Source of the DNA: Bacteroidota bacterium
GTDB lineage: Bacteria > Bacteroidota > Bacteroidia > Cytophagales > Cyclobacteriaceae
DNA: 36,714 nucleotides
Assembly (NCBI GenBank): GCA_023431285.1
Contig: JAEYXN010000286.1
Location: forward strand, 1-36,714
Reading direction: 5' to 3'
Positions 25,354-33,733 of this stretch are shown piece after piece (position 1 is the first letter of the stretch; every line of letters starts with the position of its first letter). The translations under genes and the position numbers were made by a program. The notes beneath the pieces were generated by a model that was not told the origin of the DNA, searched no databases, and was given only the letters and a program-made list of their open reading frames with translations.

Positions 25354-26618
25354 ACTTCGTTCTCTACAAACAAATTCTTCGGCAGGATCTTTAGCAGAAT
25401 AGGAAGGGTCAGAAACTTCTGAGGAAGGGAGATCACAACAAAGGTTGGAATAGACCTGAGTATATCGATAAGTTCAAGGCGCACTGCCTCTTTTTCTTCT
25501 GTTGACAAGTTACTGCTCCGCGCCTTCATAAGAAGATGATTTATCTTCTCGTGATTCTTCAGATCATGCAATAACCGGCTCTTGTTCTTCTCAGCAAGAC
25601 GCGCCACCCGCTGGATGAATTGCTCACTGACATTATTGAAATCCTGCTTGTCCTGCAGGTAATCCAGCTGCTCCCAGTGTTCTAAAACAAATCCTTCGAT
25701 GGCAATAAGGCTGTGTTCAAGCTCATCATCGGAGAAATCAAAGTAGCGGCAGAACGCAGCAAGGAATTCTTTCTCCGACTCTTCAACTTTTTTGTCTGCC
25801 CAAATCGTCAGGATAGCGATTTCAACAAAGAACTTCTTTAGTATCCAGGAGTTCTCGGAAGGAAGATTAATATCCTGAATAGCAATACCGTTAGCGAAGA
25901 TCCTCATCGCTTCTCTTTTCCTTTCTGAAGGGAGCTCGGTGGTCTGAAGGAAAAATTCAAAGAGCCTCTTTTCCTCCGGAGCGATTACTTTGTTGGCATG
26001 CGCAGCAGCGGCAATTACTTTGACAACTGAGAACCGCAGTTCCTCACGTTCATAACGGAAGAAGTCGGCGACGATTCGGTCTGCGTTGGTGTGGATCCAC
26101 TGACCGAATATGAAGACATCGAGGAACAGAAGGCTGTTGTGAAAGAAGGTAGCCCAGAAGTTCCCTTCGTAGTTGTTGGTGTGGTCAATGCGTTTGTCCA
26201 GGATCTTCTCTGCAAGCTCCAGCGAAGACTTTCTTCTTCCGAACAGAGTCTTGGTGGGGGTGGAGAGCTCAGGAAAGATATTGTTATAGAAGTTGCTGAT
26301 ACTCTCAAGCGTCTTCAGGATGATATTGGATAGCTCTTCCTGGTTCTTAACAGGGCGATCATAGAAGAGCAGGGAGCTGCTGATAAGACTTTCTGCAAGG
26401 AGGACTTTCATCCTGTCCTTATGGTCCCACGTTTCATGATCCGGGAAGTTCAGTTCCGCAACGGACTGGCCATACATTAGTCCTGTAGGCTGCACGATCC
26501 TGTAAAGGGCATACTCCGGATGAGAGGACTTTTTTTCCGGCTCGGTGGTGAGATCCATCAGTAAATCCTTACGGAATTCCAGATAGTTTCTGAGCCAACC
26601 TTTGTCGTGAGCAGTCAT
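25350..26618 (-). CDS. LETM1-related protein with two TerB-like helical segments
   Basis: This 422-residue protein has no signal peptide. Its last 35 residues (SIPTFVVISLPQKFLTLPIL...PKNLF) resemble the hydrophobic Pro-containing segment of LETM1-related proteins, a group annotated in Flavobacteria as LETM1-related biofilm-associated proteins. The middle holds two helical stretches with a TerB-like pattern: VIAAAAHANKVIAPEEKRLF (near residue 200) and EIAILTIWADKKVEESEKEF (near residue 275). The hydrophobic C-terminus may contact a membrane. The function is unknown. It is convergent with terC and shares its stop. TerB-like and TerC proteins are known partners in tellurite-type gene sets, so a shared role at the membrane is worth considering. 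Confidence 0.75.
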   Translation of the reverse strand: MTAHDKGWLRNYLEFRKDLLMDLTTEPEKKSSHPEYALYRIVQPTGLMYGQSVAELNFPDHETWDHKDRMKVLLAESLISSSLLFYDRPVKNQEELSNIILKTLESISNFYNNIFPELSTPTKTLFGRRKSSLELAEKILDKRIDHTNNYEGNFWATFFHNSLLFLDVFIFGQWIHTNADRIVADFFRYEREELRFSVVKVIAAAAHANKVIAPEEKRLFEFFLQTTELPSERKREAMRIFANGIAIQDINLPSENSWILKKFFVEIAILTIWADKKVEESEKEFLAAFCRYFDFSDDELEHSLIAIEGFVLEHWEQLDYLQDKQDFNNVSEQFIQRVARLAEKNKSRLLHDLKNHEKINHLLMKARSSNLSTEEKEAVRLELIDILRSIPTFVVISLPQKFLTLPILLKILPKNLFVENEV

Positions 26619-26665
26619 TGGTTACGATTGATTCGTATGAAGGTACGAAATTGTAGTATAAACTT

Positions 26666-27175
26666 TCAGACTCCCCGCCACCCTTTTTCTTCAAGGGTCT
26701 TCGCCGCACTTTCTACTTTCGATTTCAGTGATTCTTTAAACTGATCCAACGCATCCGCCACGCGGGCGTCCGACGCGCCGATAATCTGTGCGGCGAGTAT
26801 TCCGGCGTTTCGGGCACCATCCAATGCCACAGTCGCTACTGGCACGCCGGCAGGCATTTGCAGAATTGACAAAACTGAATCCCAGCCATCAATGGAATTA
26901 GAAGACTTAACAGGCACTCCTATCACCGGCAGGGAGGTCATAGACGCCACCATTCCCGGAAGGTGTGCTGCGCCACCGGCACCCGCGATGATGACCCTGA
27001 GTCCCTTGCCGCGTGCTGTAGTTGCATATTCCACCATTCTCATCGGTGTGCGGTGCGCTGAAACTACTGTGAGTTCGTAAGGTACCTTCAGCTCGTCCAA
27101 CACTTCAGCCGCTTCTTTCATGATCCGAAGGTCTGACTGGCTGCCCATGATGATTCCAATTACCGGTGATGCCAT
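26666..27175 (-). CDS. purE: 5-(carboxyamino)imidazole ribonucleotide mutase
   Basis: This 169-residue enzyme moves the carboxylate of N5-CAIR to give CAIR in purine synthesis. The class I PurE motifs are intact: IIMGSQSDLRIMKEAAEVL at the N-terminus, VVSAHRTPMRMVEYA with the catalytic His, and IIAGAGGAAHLPGMVASMT. The length is normal. The start codon overlaps the purK stop by one base (TAATG on the reverse strand), so the two are translated from one message with purK first. No other purine gene is present in the window. Confidence 0.97.
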   Translation of the reverse strand: MASPVIGIIMGSQSDLRIMKEAAEVLDELKVPYELTVVSAHRTPMRMVEYATTARGKGLRVIIAGAGGAAHLPGMVASMTSLPVIGVPVKSSNSIDGWDSVLSILQMPAGVPVATVALDGARNAGILAAQIIGASDARVADALDQFKESLKSKVESAAKTLEEKGWRGV

Positions 27176-28311
27176 TAGGATATTACTTTAAGAGTTTGTT
27201 TCACAAATTCAGCCTTCTTTTTCAGACCATCCAGATCACGGTCAAGGATTGTCACGTGACCCATCTTCCGGAATGGTTTCGTCAGGCGCTTACCATAGAG
27301 ATGGACATGCACTCCGGGTACCTCCGTCACTTTATGAAATCCTGAATACTTTGCCTCGCCTTCATAACCAGGCTCTCCCAGCAGATTCACCATTGCGCTC
27401 GGCATGATCGTCGTAGTGTCTCCCAATGGAAGATCAAGTATTGCACGAAGGTGTTGCTCGTACTGTGATGTGGTATTCGCTTCTATTGTCTGGTGCCCGC
27501 TGTTGTGTGGTCGTGGAGCAACTTCATTGACGAGTACTTCTCCTTCTTTTGTGACAAACATCTCCACAGCGAGAATCCCAACCATATCTAACTTCACGAT
27601 GATATCACTTGCCAGCTTCTGTGCGCGCTCTTCAATCGAAGGGGAGATCTGTGCCGGGGAAAATAAATACTCAACAAGATTTTGCACAGGATGAAAAGCC
27701 ATCTCTACTGCCGGGAAACTCTTGACCTCCCCGGACTCTGTTCTCGCGACAATGACAGCAATCTCTTTCTCAAAATCAACAAGACGCTCCAACAACCCTG
27801 GGGCATCGAATGCCTTGTCAAGGTCGGATTCGCTGCGAAGGATTTGTACGCCACGACCGTCATAACCTTCCTTGCCAAGTTTGTTTACAGCCGGGAGCAT
27901 TGAAGCATGTGAGCGCACATCAGCATGATCGTTCGTCAATACAAAGTCTGCCGTGGGAATGCCATGCTCGCGATAGAAAGACTTCTGAGTTCTTTTATCC
28001 TGAATCAGTTCGATCACCTCAGGCTGAGGGTAAACTTTCTTCCCGCTACGCTGAAGATCTTTAAGAGCCTGTACGTTGACATTCTCAATCTCAATAGTAA
28101 TGATATCGCAGGCGGCACCGAATTTCATTACCGTATCGTAGTCGGTAAGCGGGCCATTTGTAAACCTGGCAATGCCTGCGCACGGCGCATTGGCGTCGGG
28201 GTCGAGTACAGCAAAAGGAATGTTGAAGTCGATGCCTGATTGAATAAGCATTCTACCGAGCTGTCCACCGCCCAGTACACCCAGAACGAAATTCTGTTGA
28301 AAGGATTTCAA
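27175..28311 (-). CDS. purK: 5-(carboxyamino)imidazole ribonucleotide synthase
   Basis: This 378-residue ATP-grasp enzyme makes N5-CAIR from AIR, bicarbonate and ATP. The N-terminal GVLGGGQLGRMLIQSG is the family's nucleotide-binding start. ATP-grasp features follow: KLGKEGYDGRGVQIL, FEKEIAVIVART, VLVNEVAPRPHNSGHQTIEA. The start is a TTG at 28311 (reading KSFQQNFVLGVLGGGQ after it). No in-frame ATG lies between it and the conserved core, so either TTG is used or the true start is another rare codon a little upstream. The gene lies 43 bases after the feoB stop on the same strand; purE follows directly. Confidence 0.96.
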   Translation of the reverse strand: MKSFQQNFVLGVLGGGQLGRMLIQSGIDFNIPFAVLDPDANAPCAGIARFTNGPLTDYDTVMKFGAACDIITIEIENVNVQALKDLQRSGKKVYPQPEVIELIQDKRTQKSFYREHGIPTADFVLTNDHADVRSHASMLPAVNKLGKEGYDGRGVQILRSESDLDKAFDAPGLLERLVDFEKEIAVIVARTESGEVKSFPAVEMAFHPVQNLVEYLFSPAQISPSIEERAQKLASDIIVKLDMVGILAVEMFVTKEGEVLVNEVAPRPHNSGHQTIEANTTSQYEQHLRAILDLPLGDTTTIMPSAMVNLLGEPGYEGEAKYSGFHKVTEVPGVHVHLYGKRLTKPFRKMGHVTILDRDLDGLKKKAEFVKQTLKVIS

Positions 28312-28354
28312 TAGATAAATTTTGACCCGAAAATAATCAAATCACTGCTTGGGA

Positions 28355-30472
28355 CTACGAGAAAATCTGAAAGACTGCAAATGCTGATACATAAGCCAGC
28401 GCTGTCATGTACAGAAGCTGGATCATCGGCCACTTCCAGCCACGTGTTTCGCGGTAAACTACTGCCAGTGTACTCATGCACTGCATGGCGAACGTGTAAA
28501 ATACGAGCAGGGATAAACCCACTGCCGGCGTGAAGCGCGGGCCTCCTGTTTCGGGATTGATCTCTTCCTTCATGCGTTGCTTGATGGTAGTATCACTGTC
28601 ACCCTGACTTCCGATGCTATAGATGGTTGCCATGGTCCCGACGAATACCTCGCGCGCGGCAAAGCTGGTGATCAGCGCAATACCGATCTTCCAGTCATAT
28701 CCAAGAGGTTTGATCACAGGCTCCAGCGCTTTCCCGACTGTCCCTGCATATGAATATTCTAACCTTGCCGCAGCGATCTTGTCATCAAGCTCGTCATCAG
28801 GGATGGCCTGCTGAGTCGCGTTGTTTCGTATTGTGTTTTCTGCGCGTTCCATTGAGTCGCCAGGACCATAGCTGGCCAGCACCCAAAGGATAATCGATAT
28901 CGCAAGGATGATTTTACCAGCTTCAAAGACAAAGGCTTTTGTTTTTTCCAGTATCGTATACCCCACGTTCGACCACTTCGGAACACGGTAAGTGGGAAGC
29001 TCCATCAGAAGATAGCTGCGTTCCTTAAGACGAATGAGCCACTTCATTATGAGGGCGGAACCAATTGCAGCAATGAATCCCAGCAGATAAAGGCCCATCA
29101 ATGCAATGCCCTGTAAGTTGAAAAACCCAAGGGCGGTTTCATCGGGAACGATCAATGCGATCAGAATAGTAAAGATCGGAAGGCGTGCCGAGCAACTCAC
29201 GAGAGGCGTCACCAGAATCGTAATGGTTCGTTCCTTCCAGTTATCAATGGTACGGGTCGCCATGATTGCCGGAATTGCGCAGGCCACTCCTGAGATCAGC
29301 GGAACGACGCTCTTGCCGTTGAGTCCGAACTTGCGCATGACTTTGTCCATAAGGAACACCACGCGCGCCATATAGCCTGACTCCTCAAGTATGGAGATGA
29401 ATGCGAACAGGATGGCAATCTGAGGTACGAATATGACGATGCCGCCAATCCCGGGGACAATCCCTTCTGTAACAAGTCGCGTGAGGGGTCCTTCGGGAAG
29501 CACCTCGTCAAGGTACGAGCTCATCCTGGCGAACCAGAGATCGATGTAATCCATGGGGACGGATGCCCATGCAAAGATTGCCTGGAAGATGAGGAACAGA
29601 ATTCCAAAGAAGATAAGGTATCCCCATACCTTATGAGTGATTATCGAATCGATTTTAGTCGACGTGCTCTTGCGGGAGGGATCAGATGCCTTTAACGTTA
29701 CTGCCGTGAGCAGATCCTGAATGTAGCCATACCGTTGTATCGTTTCCGCGCCCTGGAATTTGCCGGGAAAGAACTGGTGTTTCTCTCTTACGGCGTCCAC
29801 CGCGTGGCGTTTCTCTTCAGAAAGAAACTTCAGCGATTGTGGCTGTTCCAGGAACAGGTAGGCCTCATAGTCGTTGTCCACGCCCATGGTTTCACGCAAC
29901 TCCGCGACAGGTTGTCCTACCTCCTTCCAGATCGGAAACACTGTATTAGATGACGCCTTCACCGGGCCCGCCAGAATCTCATGGAGCTTTTCCAGGCCGT
30001 GGCCCTTCCGAGCATTGATGGCGATTACAGGGATCCCAAGTCTCTTCGAAAGAGCATTCAAATCATAGCTGACACCCTTCCTGGCGGCAAGGTCCATCAT
30101 GGTCAGGACAAGAACGCAAGGTAAACCCAGGTCCATTATCTGCGTCAGAAGAAGCAGGCCGCGTTTTAGGTTGGTCACGTCGGCAGTGACAACCACCACG
30201 TCCGGAGTATTCACAGAGTGATGATCCAGGAGAACTTCGGAGACGATGCGTTCATCAAGGCTTCTTGGATATATGCTGTAGATCCCCGGAAAGTCTATTA
30301 TCTCAACCGATACATCTTTAGAAAGTTTGCAGACACCCGACTTCTTCTCCACGGTGACCCCGGGGAAGTTCCCGATCTTTTGGTTAAGACCAGTGAGCAG
30401 ATTAAATAAGGATGATTTACCCGAGTTCGGATTCCCAACCAGCGCAACTTTCTGAAGCCGGTGAACTGCCAT
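28355..30472 (-). CDS. feoB: Ferrous iron transport protein B
   Basis: This 705-residue inner-membrane protein imports Fe2+. The cytoplasmic N-terminal G domain shows G1 VGNPNSGKSSLFN, G3 DFPGIY (DxxG) and a G4-like segment LTMMDLA. A helical spacer follows to about residue 270. The membrane part has two Gate-type segments: IAILFAFISILEESGYMARV with the family's SGYMAR motif, and the later AAREVFVGTMATI. Another membrane motif, GVACAIPAIMATRTI, contains the conserved Cys. Length and motif order are normal. The start overlaps the feoA stop by one base (TAATG), so feoA and feoB are one operon, driven by the promoter near 30740. Confidence 0.97.
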   Translation of the reverse strand: MAVHRLQKVALVGNPNSGKSSLFNLLTGLNQKIGNFPGVTVEKKSGVCKLSKDVSVEIIDFPGIYSIYPRSLDERIVSEVLLDHHSVNTPDVVVVTADVTNLKRGLLLLTQIMDLGLPCVLVLTMMDLAARKGVSYDLNALSKRLGIPVIAINARKGHGLEKLHEILAGPVKASSNTVFPIWKEVGQPVAELRETMGVDNDYEAYLFLEQPQSLKFLSEEKRHAVDAVREKHQFFPGKFQGAETIQRYGYIQDLLTAVTLKASDPSRKSTSTKIDSIITHKVWGYLIFFGILFLIFQAIFAWASVPMDYIDLWFARMSSYLDEVLPEGPLTRLVTEGIVPGIGGIVIFVPQIAILFAFISILEESGYMARVVFLMDKVMRKFGLNGKSVVPLISGVACAIPAIMATRTIDNWKERTITILVTPLVSCSARLPIFTILIALIVPDETALGFFNLQGIALMGLYLLGFIAAIGSALIMKWLIRLKERSYLLMELPTYRVPKWSNVGYTILEKTKAFVFEAGKIILAISIILWVLASYGPGDSMERAENTIRNNATQQAIPDDELDDKIAAARLEYSYAGTVGKALEPVIKPLGYDWKIGIALITSFAAREVFVGTMATIYSIGSQGDSDTTIKQRMKEEINPETGGPRFTPAVGLSLLVFYTFAMQCMSTLAVVYRETRGWKWPMIQLLYMTALAYVSAFAVFQIFS

Positions 30473-30705
30473 TAATTAAGGATTGAAATGGTTGACGCTT
30501 CTTCTATCCGCAGGGACAGTTCATAACCGGCAACACTGATACACACTGGATCTCCGAACGGGGCTTTGAAATTAAAGCGAACAGGGACGCCAGGAAGACA
30601 ACCCATTTCCATTAGTTTAACGGATAGGTCCTGATCTGTGAATCCTGCTACGATACCCACTTCACCCGGCTTCATCTGCGCCACATTCTTCCCGGAATTT
30701 GCCAT
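30472..30705 (-). CDS. feoA: Ferrous iron transport protein A
   Basis: This 77-residue cytoplasmic protein has the FeoA SH3-like fold pattern: GEVGIVAGFTDQDLSVKLMEMGCLPG, split around the conserved L-x-E-M-G-x-x-P-G motif, then VRFNFKAPFGDPVCISVAGYELSLR. FeoA supports FeoB-dependent iron uptake. In many Bacteroidota the two genes are fused; here they are separate, with a one-base stop/start overlap. A promoter and a 17-base palindrome lie directly upstream, which suits metal-dependent repression. Confidence 0.94.
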   Translation of the reverse strand: MANSGKNVAQMKPGEVGIVAGFTDQDLSVKLMEMGCLPGVPVRFNFKAPFGDPVCISVAGYELSLRIEEASTISILN

Positions 30706-30713
30706 GTGCTTTA

Positions 30714-30730
30714 TTTAGATTAAATTTAAA
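30714..30730 (-). promoter_or_regulatory. 17-base near-palindrome before feoA (metal-regulator operator candidate)
   Basis: On the plus strand this reads TTTAGATT-A-AATTTAAA; the two 8-base arms differ from perfect symmetry at one position. It begins 5 bases beyond the -7 element, at the expected transcription start, and ends 8 bases before the feoA ATG. Size, AT-richness and position fit a Fur- or DtxR/MntR-type operator. Which family binds is not decided by the sequence. Confidence 0.5.
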
Positions 30731-30735
30731 CAAGG

Positions 30736-30766
30736 CAAAGATATAGGTGGTTCCTTTGAACTCCAA
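30736..30766 (-). promoter_or_regulatory. feoAB promoter
   Basis: On the reverse strand, TTG (30766-30764) is followed after 20 bases by TATCTTTG (30743-30736), an exact TAnnTTTG. This is the best match in the window to the full Bacteroidota promoter (-33 TTTG/TTG, about 19-21 bases, -7 TAnnTTTG). It ends 30 bases before the feoA ATG. Confidence 0.6.
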
Positions 30767-30772
30767 TGATTT

Positions 30773-30943
30773 ATGACAGATAATCAGAGACAGAAGAGGG
30801 CAAAAAAGCCGGAAAAGAAGAAGAAAACCCAATTTTCGAAAGAAGAGCCAAAACCTTCGTTGCCGGATCAGCCAGAAGAGTCTCCTGACTTTGGAGGGAT
30901 GAACCTTGAGAACTTTCGCCGGAATATGGGATGTGGAGGCTAG
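30773..30943 (+). CDS. Small 56-residue protein with a basic start and a GMNLENFRRNMGCGG tail
   Basis: An ATG at 30773 opens 56 codons ending in TAG at 30941-30943. The first part is highly basic and hydrophilic (NQRQKRAKKPEKKKKTQ). Then comes a Pro/Glu-rich linker (EEPKPSLPDQPEESPD), and the protein ends in FGGMNLENFRRNMGCGG. The ordered, conserved-looking C-terminus with a Cys near the end is like small proteins I associate with Bacteroidota genomes, but I cannot name the family. It fills the gap between feoA and murF-alr exactly: its stop shares CTAG with the convergent murF-alr stop, and its start is 7 bases past the feoA promoter. A coding role is likely from codon pattern and fit; its function is unknown. 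Confidence 0.7.
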   Translation: MTDNQRQKRAKKPEKKKKTQFSKEEPKPSLPDQPEESPDFGGMNLENFRRNMGCGG

Positions 30944-33381
30944 ATGCTTTCCGCCACAAAGACTCTTTTCACCCGCTCACTAGTGCTGGTAAGGATCTCG
31001 TAGGGGATCGTGCCGATGGATGCCGCGATCTCCTGAATAGGAAGATCCTTTCCAAAAACAATCACTTCGTCGCCTTCACTCGCAGGAATACCGGTGATGT
31101 CCACCATAGTCATGTCCATACAGACATTACCGATCACTTTTGCGCGGCGACCATTGATCAGAACCTGGCCAACGCCCCGGCTAAACGCGCGACTGAAACC
31201 ATCCGCATATCCTAGCGCGACCGTAGCGATCCTGCTGTTGCGTCCCGCGCGACCCCGTCGTCCATAACCAATGCTTTGTCCTGTAGGAATTTCCTTTATC
31301 TGTGAAATGACTGTCTTGAGCGTCGCCACCGGCTTCAGTGAATTTCCTGGTTCCGTTGTAGGATCGATCCCGTACAACCCTATCCCCAGACGCACCATGT
31401 CGAACTGGTATTCCGGAAACCGAAGAATACCCGGAGAATTAAGAATGTGATAGAGAGGCCTGTAACCTAGTTCATTCGAAATCATATCCGCAGCAATCTT
31501 GAATGCCTCGGCCTGCTCCCGGGAAAACAGGTCATGGTCACTCTCATCGGCACCGGCAAGATGAGTGAAGATGGATGCGACAGTGAGGTTCTTATGTTGC
31601 TTCAGATTAAGGATCAGCTCATCCAGTTCGTTGACTTCAAATCCAAGACGACGCATACCCGTGTCGATCTTGAGATGGATCTTGCAAGGTTTACCGTGAA
31701 GGAACTGAATAAGTGCATGCAACATCCTGTAGCTGTATATCTCCGGCTCTAGATGAAACTGAAGGCACTGCTCAAAGCTCTCCATCGATGGGTTCATCAC
31801 CATGATGGGCACCCCGATGTTGTTGTTTCTTAATTCAACACCTTCGTCCACATATGCTACGCCGAGATAGTCCACCTGATGATATTGCAGCAGGTTGGCC
31901 ACTTCGTTACTTCCGCTGCCATACGCGAAAGCCTTTACCATCACCATGATCTTCGTGTGCTTGTTGAGCGTCGACTTAACGTAGTTGAGGTTGTGGACCA
32001 GCGCACCAAGGTCAATCTCCATCACAGTGCCGTGGACCTTGCGCTGGAGACGGCGAACAATCTTTTCGAACTCAAATGGACGAGCCCCTTTAATGAGAAT
32101 GATCTCGTGCTGCAACGTACCCGGATCAAAGTCTTCGAGGAAATCTGACGTACTCTGGAAGAATGAAAACTCCTCAGGAAAGAATTCTTCATTATTGCTG
32201 AGCGTAGGTCCGATGCCGATGAATCGATGAATACCATGTTTGTCAATCAGCTCGTTCAATCTTGCAATCAGATCCTGATCTTTTAGTCCGGACTGTAAGA
32301 CATCTGAAAGTATGAGCGTCTTTTTCTTCTTCTGTTGCTGGTGCGCAAGGAACTGAAGGCTTATCTCAAGTCCTGCAAGGTCATTGTTGTATGTGTCGTC
32401 TACGATGAGGCACTGATTGATCCCTTCCTTCAGCTCAAGTCGCATCGGAATGCTCTTCAGTGTGTTGATCCCCGCCTGAATCTTTTCCGGCAGATAACCG
32501 AGAAAGACCATCATCGTCAACGCATGAAAACAGTTCTCGATGGAAGCCTTGTCCTCGAAAGGAATCGTTACTTCAAATCTTGCGATAGAGTTTGAGCAGA
32601 GGTAGGTCTGGCCATTCAGTTTGGTGATTCGTAAATCTGATTTCTCCGATTGGCCCCAGCTATAGGATGGCAGCGAATGTTCTTCTACGGCCTCCTTCAC
32701 CAGGGCATGATCGTCGCAATAGATCAGCTTAATGACATCGCGGAACAATCTGAGCTTCTCTCGTACTTTCTCTCTGATGTCTGAAAACCCTTCGTCATGG
32801 GCAGGGCCAATGTTCGTAAATATTCCCAGTGTAGGAGCGATCACTTCGCGAAGGTTTTCCATTTCCCCGCGCTGTGAGATCCCCGCTTCGAAGATTCCGA
32901 TGGTATGCTGTTTCTGAAGCTGCCATACACTCAACGGTACCCCTACTTGCGAATTATAGCTGCCGGGATTCTTGGCGACTACCTCCCACCGCGACAGCAT
33001 TTGGAAAAGCCATTCCTTGATGATGGTCTTCCCGTTGCTCCCGGTAATACCGATAATGGGTATCTTAAATTCCTTACGATGCGCTGCAGTGATTTGCTGT
33101 AGCGCTCTGACAGCAGAAGTCACTTTCAGAACATTGCTTTGAGGAAGGGGAAACTTCGGATTCTCTTCCACCACGAACTGTCTGACACCCTGCTCATACA
33201 GATCCATGATGTATTGATGTCCGTCATGTCGCTCCCCGCGTATGGCGAAGAATATAGCTTCATTGTTATTGGTGGCCTTCCGACTGTCGATGATCAAAGA
33301 CGAAATGATTGAGTCCTTGAAGAAACCAAGGACTTGTCCTCCAGTGAGATGCTGCAGCTGGGAAAAGCGGATCATACTCAA
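30940..33381 (-). CDS. Bifunctional MurF ligase / alanine racemase fusion
   Basis: This 813-residue protein joins two cell-wall enzymes. Residues 1 to about 445 are MurF, which adds D-Ala-D-Ala to the UDP-MurNAc tripeptide; the ATP loop GITGSNGKT is near residue 107 and TNIGPAHDEGF is present. From about residue 455 it is a fold-type III alanine racemase: VMVKAFAYGSG holds the PLP lysine (Lys483), followed by KIDTGMRRLGF, RLGIGLYGIDP and a C-terminal barrel with GYADGF and MDMTMVDITG. Such fusions are typical of Bacteroidota and would couple D-Ala supply to its use. The stop of csaA overlaps its start? No: the csaA TGA overlaps this gene's ATG by four bases, so csaA is upstream and coupled. 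Confidence 0.96.
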   Translation of the reverse strand: MSMIRFSQLQHLTGGQVLGFFKDSIISSLIIDSRKATNNNEAIFFAIRGERHDGHQYIMDLYEQGVRQFVVEENPKFPLPQSNVLKVTSAVRALQQITAAHRKEFKIPIIGITGSNGKTIIKEWLFQMLSRWEVVAKNPGSYNSQVGVPLSVWQLQKQHTIGIFEAGISQRGEMENLREVIAPTLGIFTNIGPAHDEGFSDIREKVREKLRLFRDVIKLIYCDDHALVKEAVEEHSLPSYSWGQSEKSDLRITKLNGQTYLCSNSIARFEVTIPFEDKASIENCFHALTMMVFLGYLPEKIQAGINTLKSIPMRLELKEGINQCLIVDDTYNNDLAGLEISLQFLAHQQQKKKKTLILSDVLQSGLKDQDLIARLNELIDKHGIHRFIGIGPTLSNNEEFFPEEFSFFQSTSDFLEDFDPGTLQHEIILIKGARPFEFEKIVRRLQRKVHGTVMEIDLGALVHNLNYVKSTLNKHTKIMVMVKAFAYGSGSNEVANLLQYHQVDYLGVAYVDEGVELRNNNIGVPIMVMNPSMESFEQCLQFHLEPEIYSYRMLHALIQFLHGKPCKIHLKIDTGMRRLGFEVNELDELILNLKQHKNLTVASIFTHLAGADESDHDLFSREQAEAFKIAADMISNELGYRPLYHILNSPGILRFPEYQFDMVRLGIGLYGIDPTTEPGNSLKPVATLKTVISQIKEIPTGQSIGYGRRGRAGRNSRIATVALGYADGFSRAFSRGVGQVLINGRRAKVIGNVCMDMTMVDITGIPASEGDEVIVFGKDLPIQEIAASIGTIPYEILTSTSERVKRVFVAESI

Positions 33382-33707
33382 AATAAACGCCCGCCATCGG
33401 GCACTCGTTTGTCGACGGTGGAAAGAACGATCGCCCCCTTCTCATCAGGAAAGCCTGTTACCAGAACTTCAGACATGAAATTGGAAATCTGTTTCGGAGG
33501 AAAATTCACGACAGCAATAATCTGTTTACCTACTAACTCTGTGGGTGTATAATGATCAGTGATCTGTGCACTGGACTTCTTTACTCCCAACGGGCCAAAG
33601 TCAATCCATAATTTGATTGCAGGCTTTTTCACACCTTCGAAGGCCTCCGCTTTTATGATAGTCCCGGCCCTTAATTCAACTTTCTGAAAGTCGTCCCAAG
33701 TAATCAT
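33378..33707 (-). CDS. csaA: CsaA-type tRNA-binding protein
   Basis: This 109-residue protein is an OB-fold tRNA-binding domain of the EMAP/CsaA type. It begins MITWDDFQKVELRAGTI; the middle KSSAQITDHYTPTELVGKQI and IAVVNFPPKQISNFMSEVLV match the dimer and tRNA-binding core of CsaA, which has also been described as a chaperone-like protein. The frame extends to a TTG at 33731, but the ATG at 33707 gives the usual CsaA length and N-terminus, so I chose it. The TGA overlaps the murF-alr ATG by four bases, which indicates coupling. The functional reason for pairing with cell-wall synthesis is not known. Confidence 0.92.
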   Translation of the reverse strand: MITWDDFQKVELRAGTIIKAEAFEGVKKPAIKLWIDFGPLGVKKSSAQITDHYTPTELVGKQIIAVVNFPPKQISNFMSEVLVTGFPDEKGAIVLSTVDKRVPDGGRLF

Positions 33708-33733
33708 ACCGTGAATTAAAGGTATTTGCAAAA

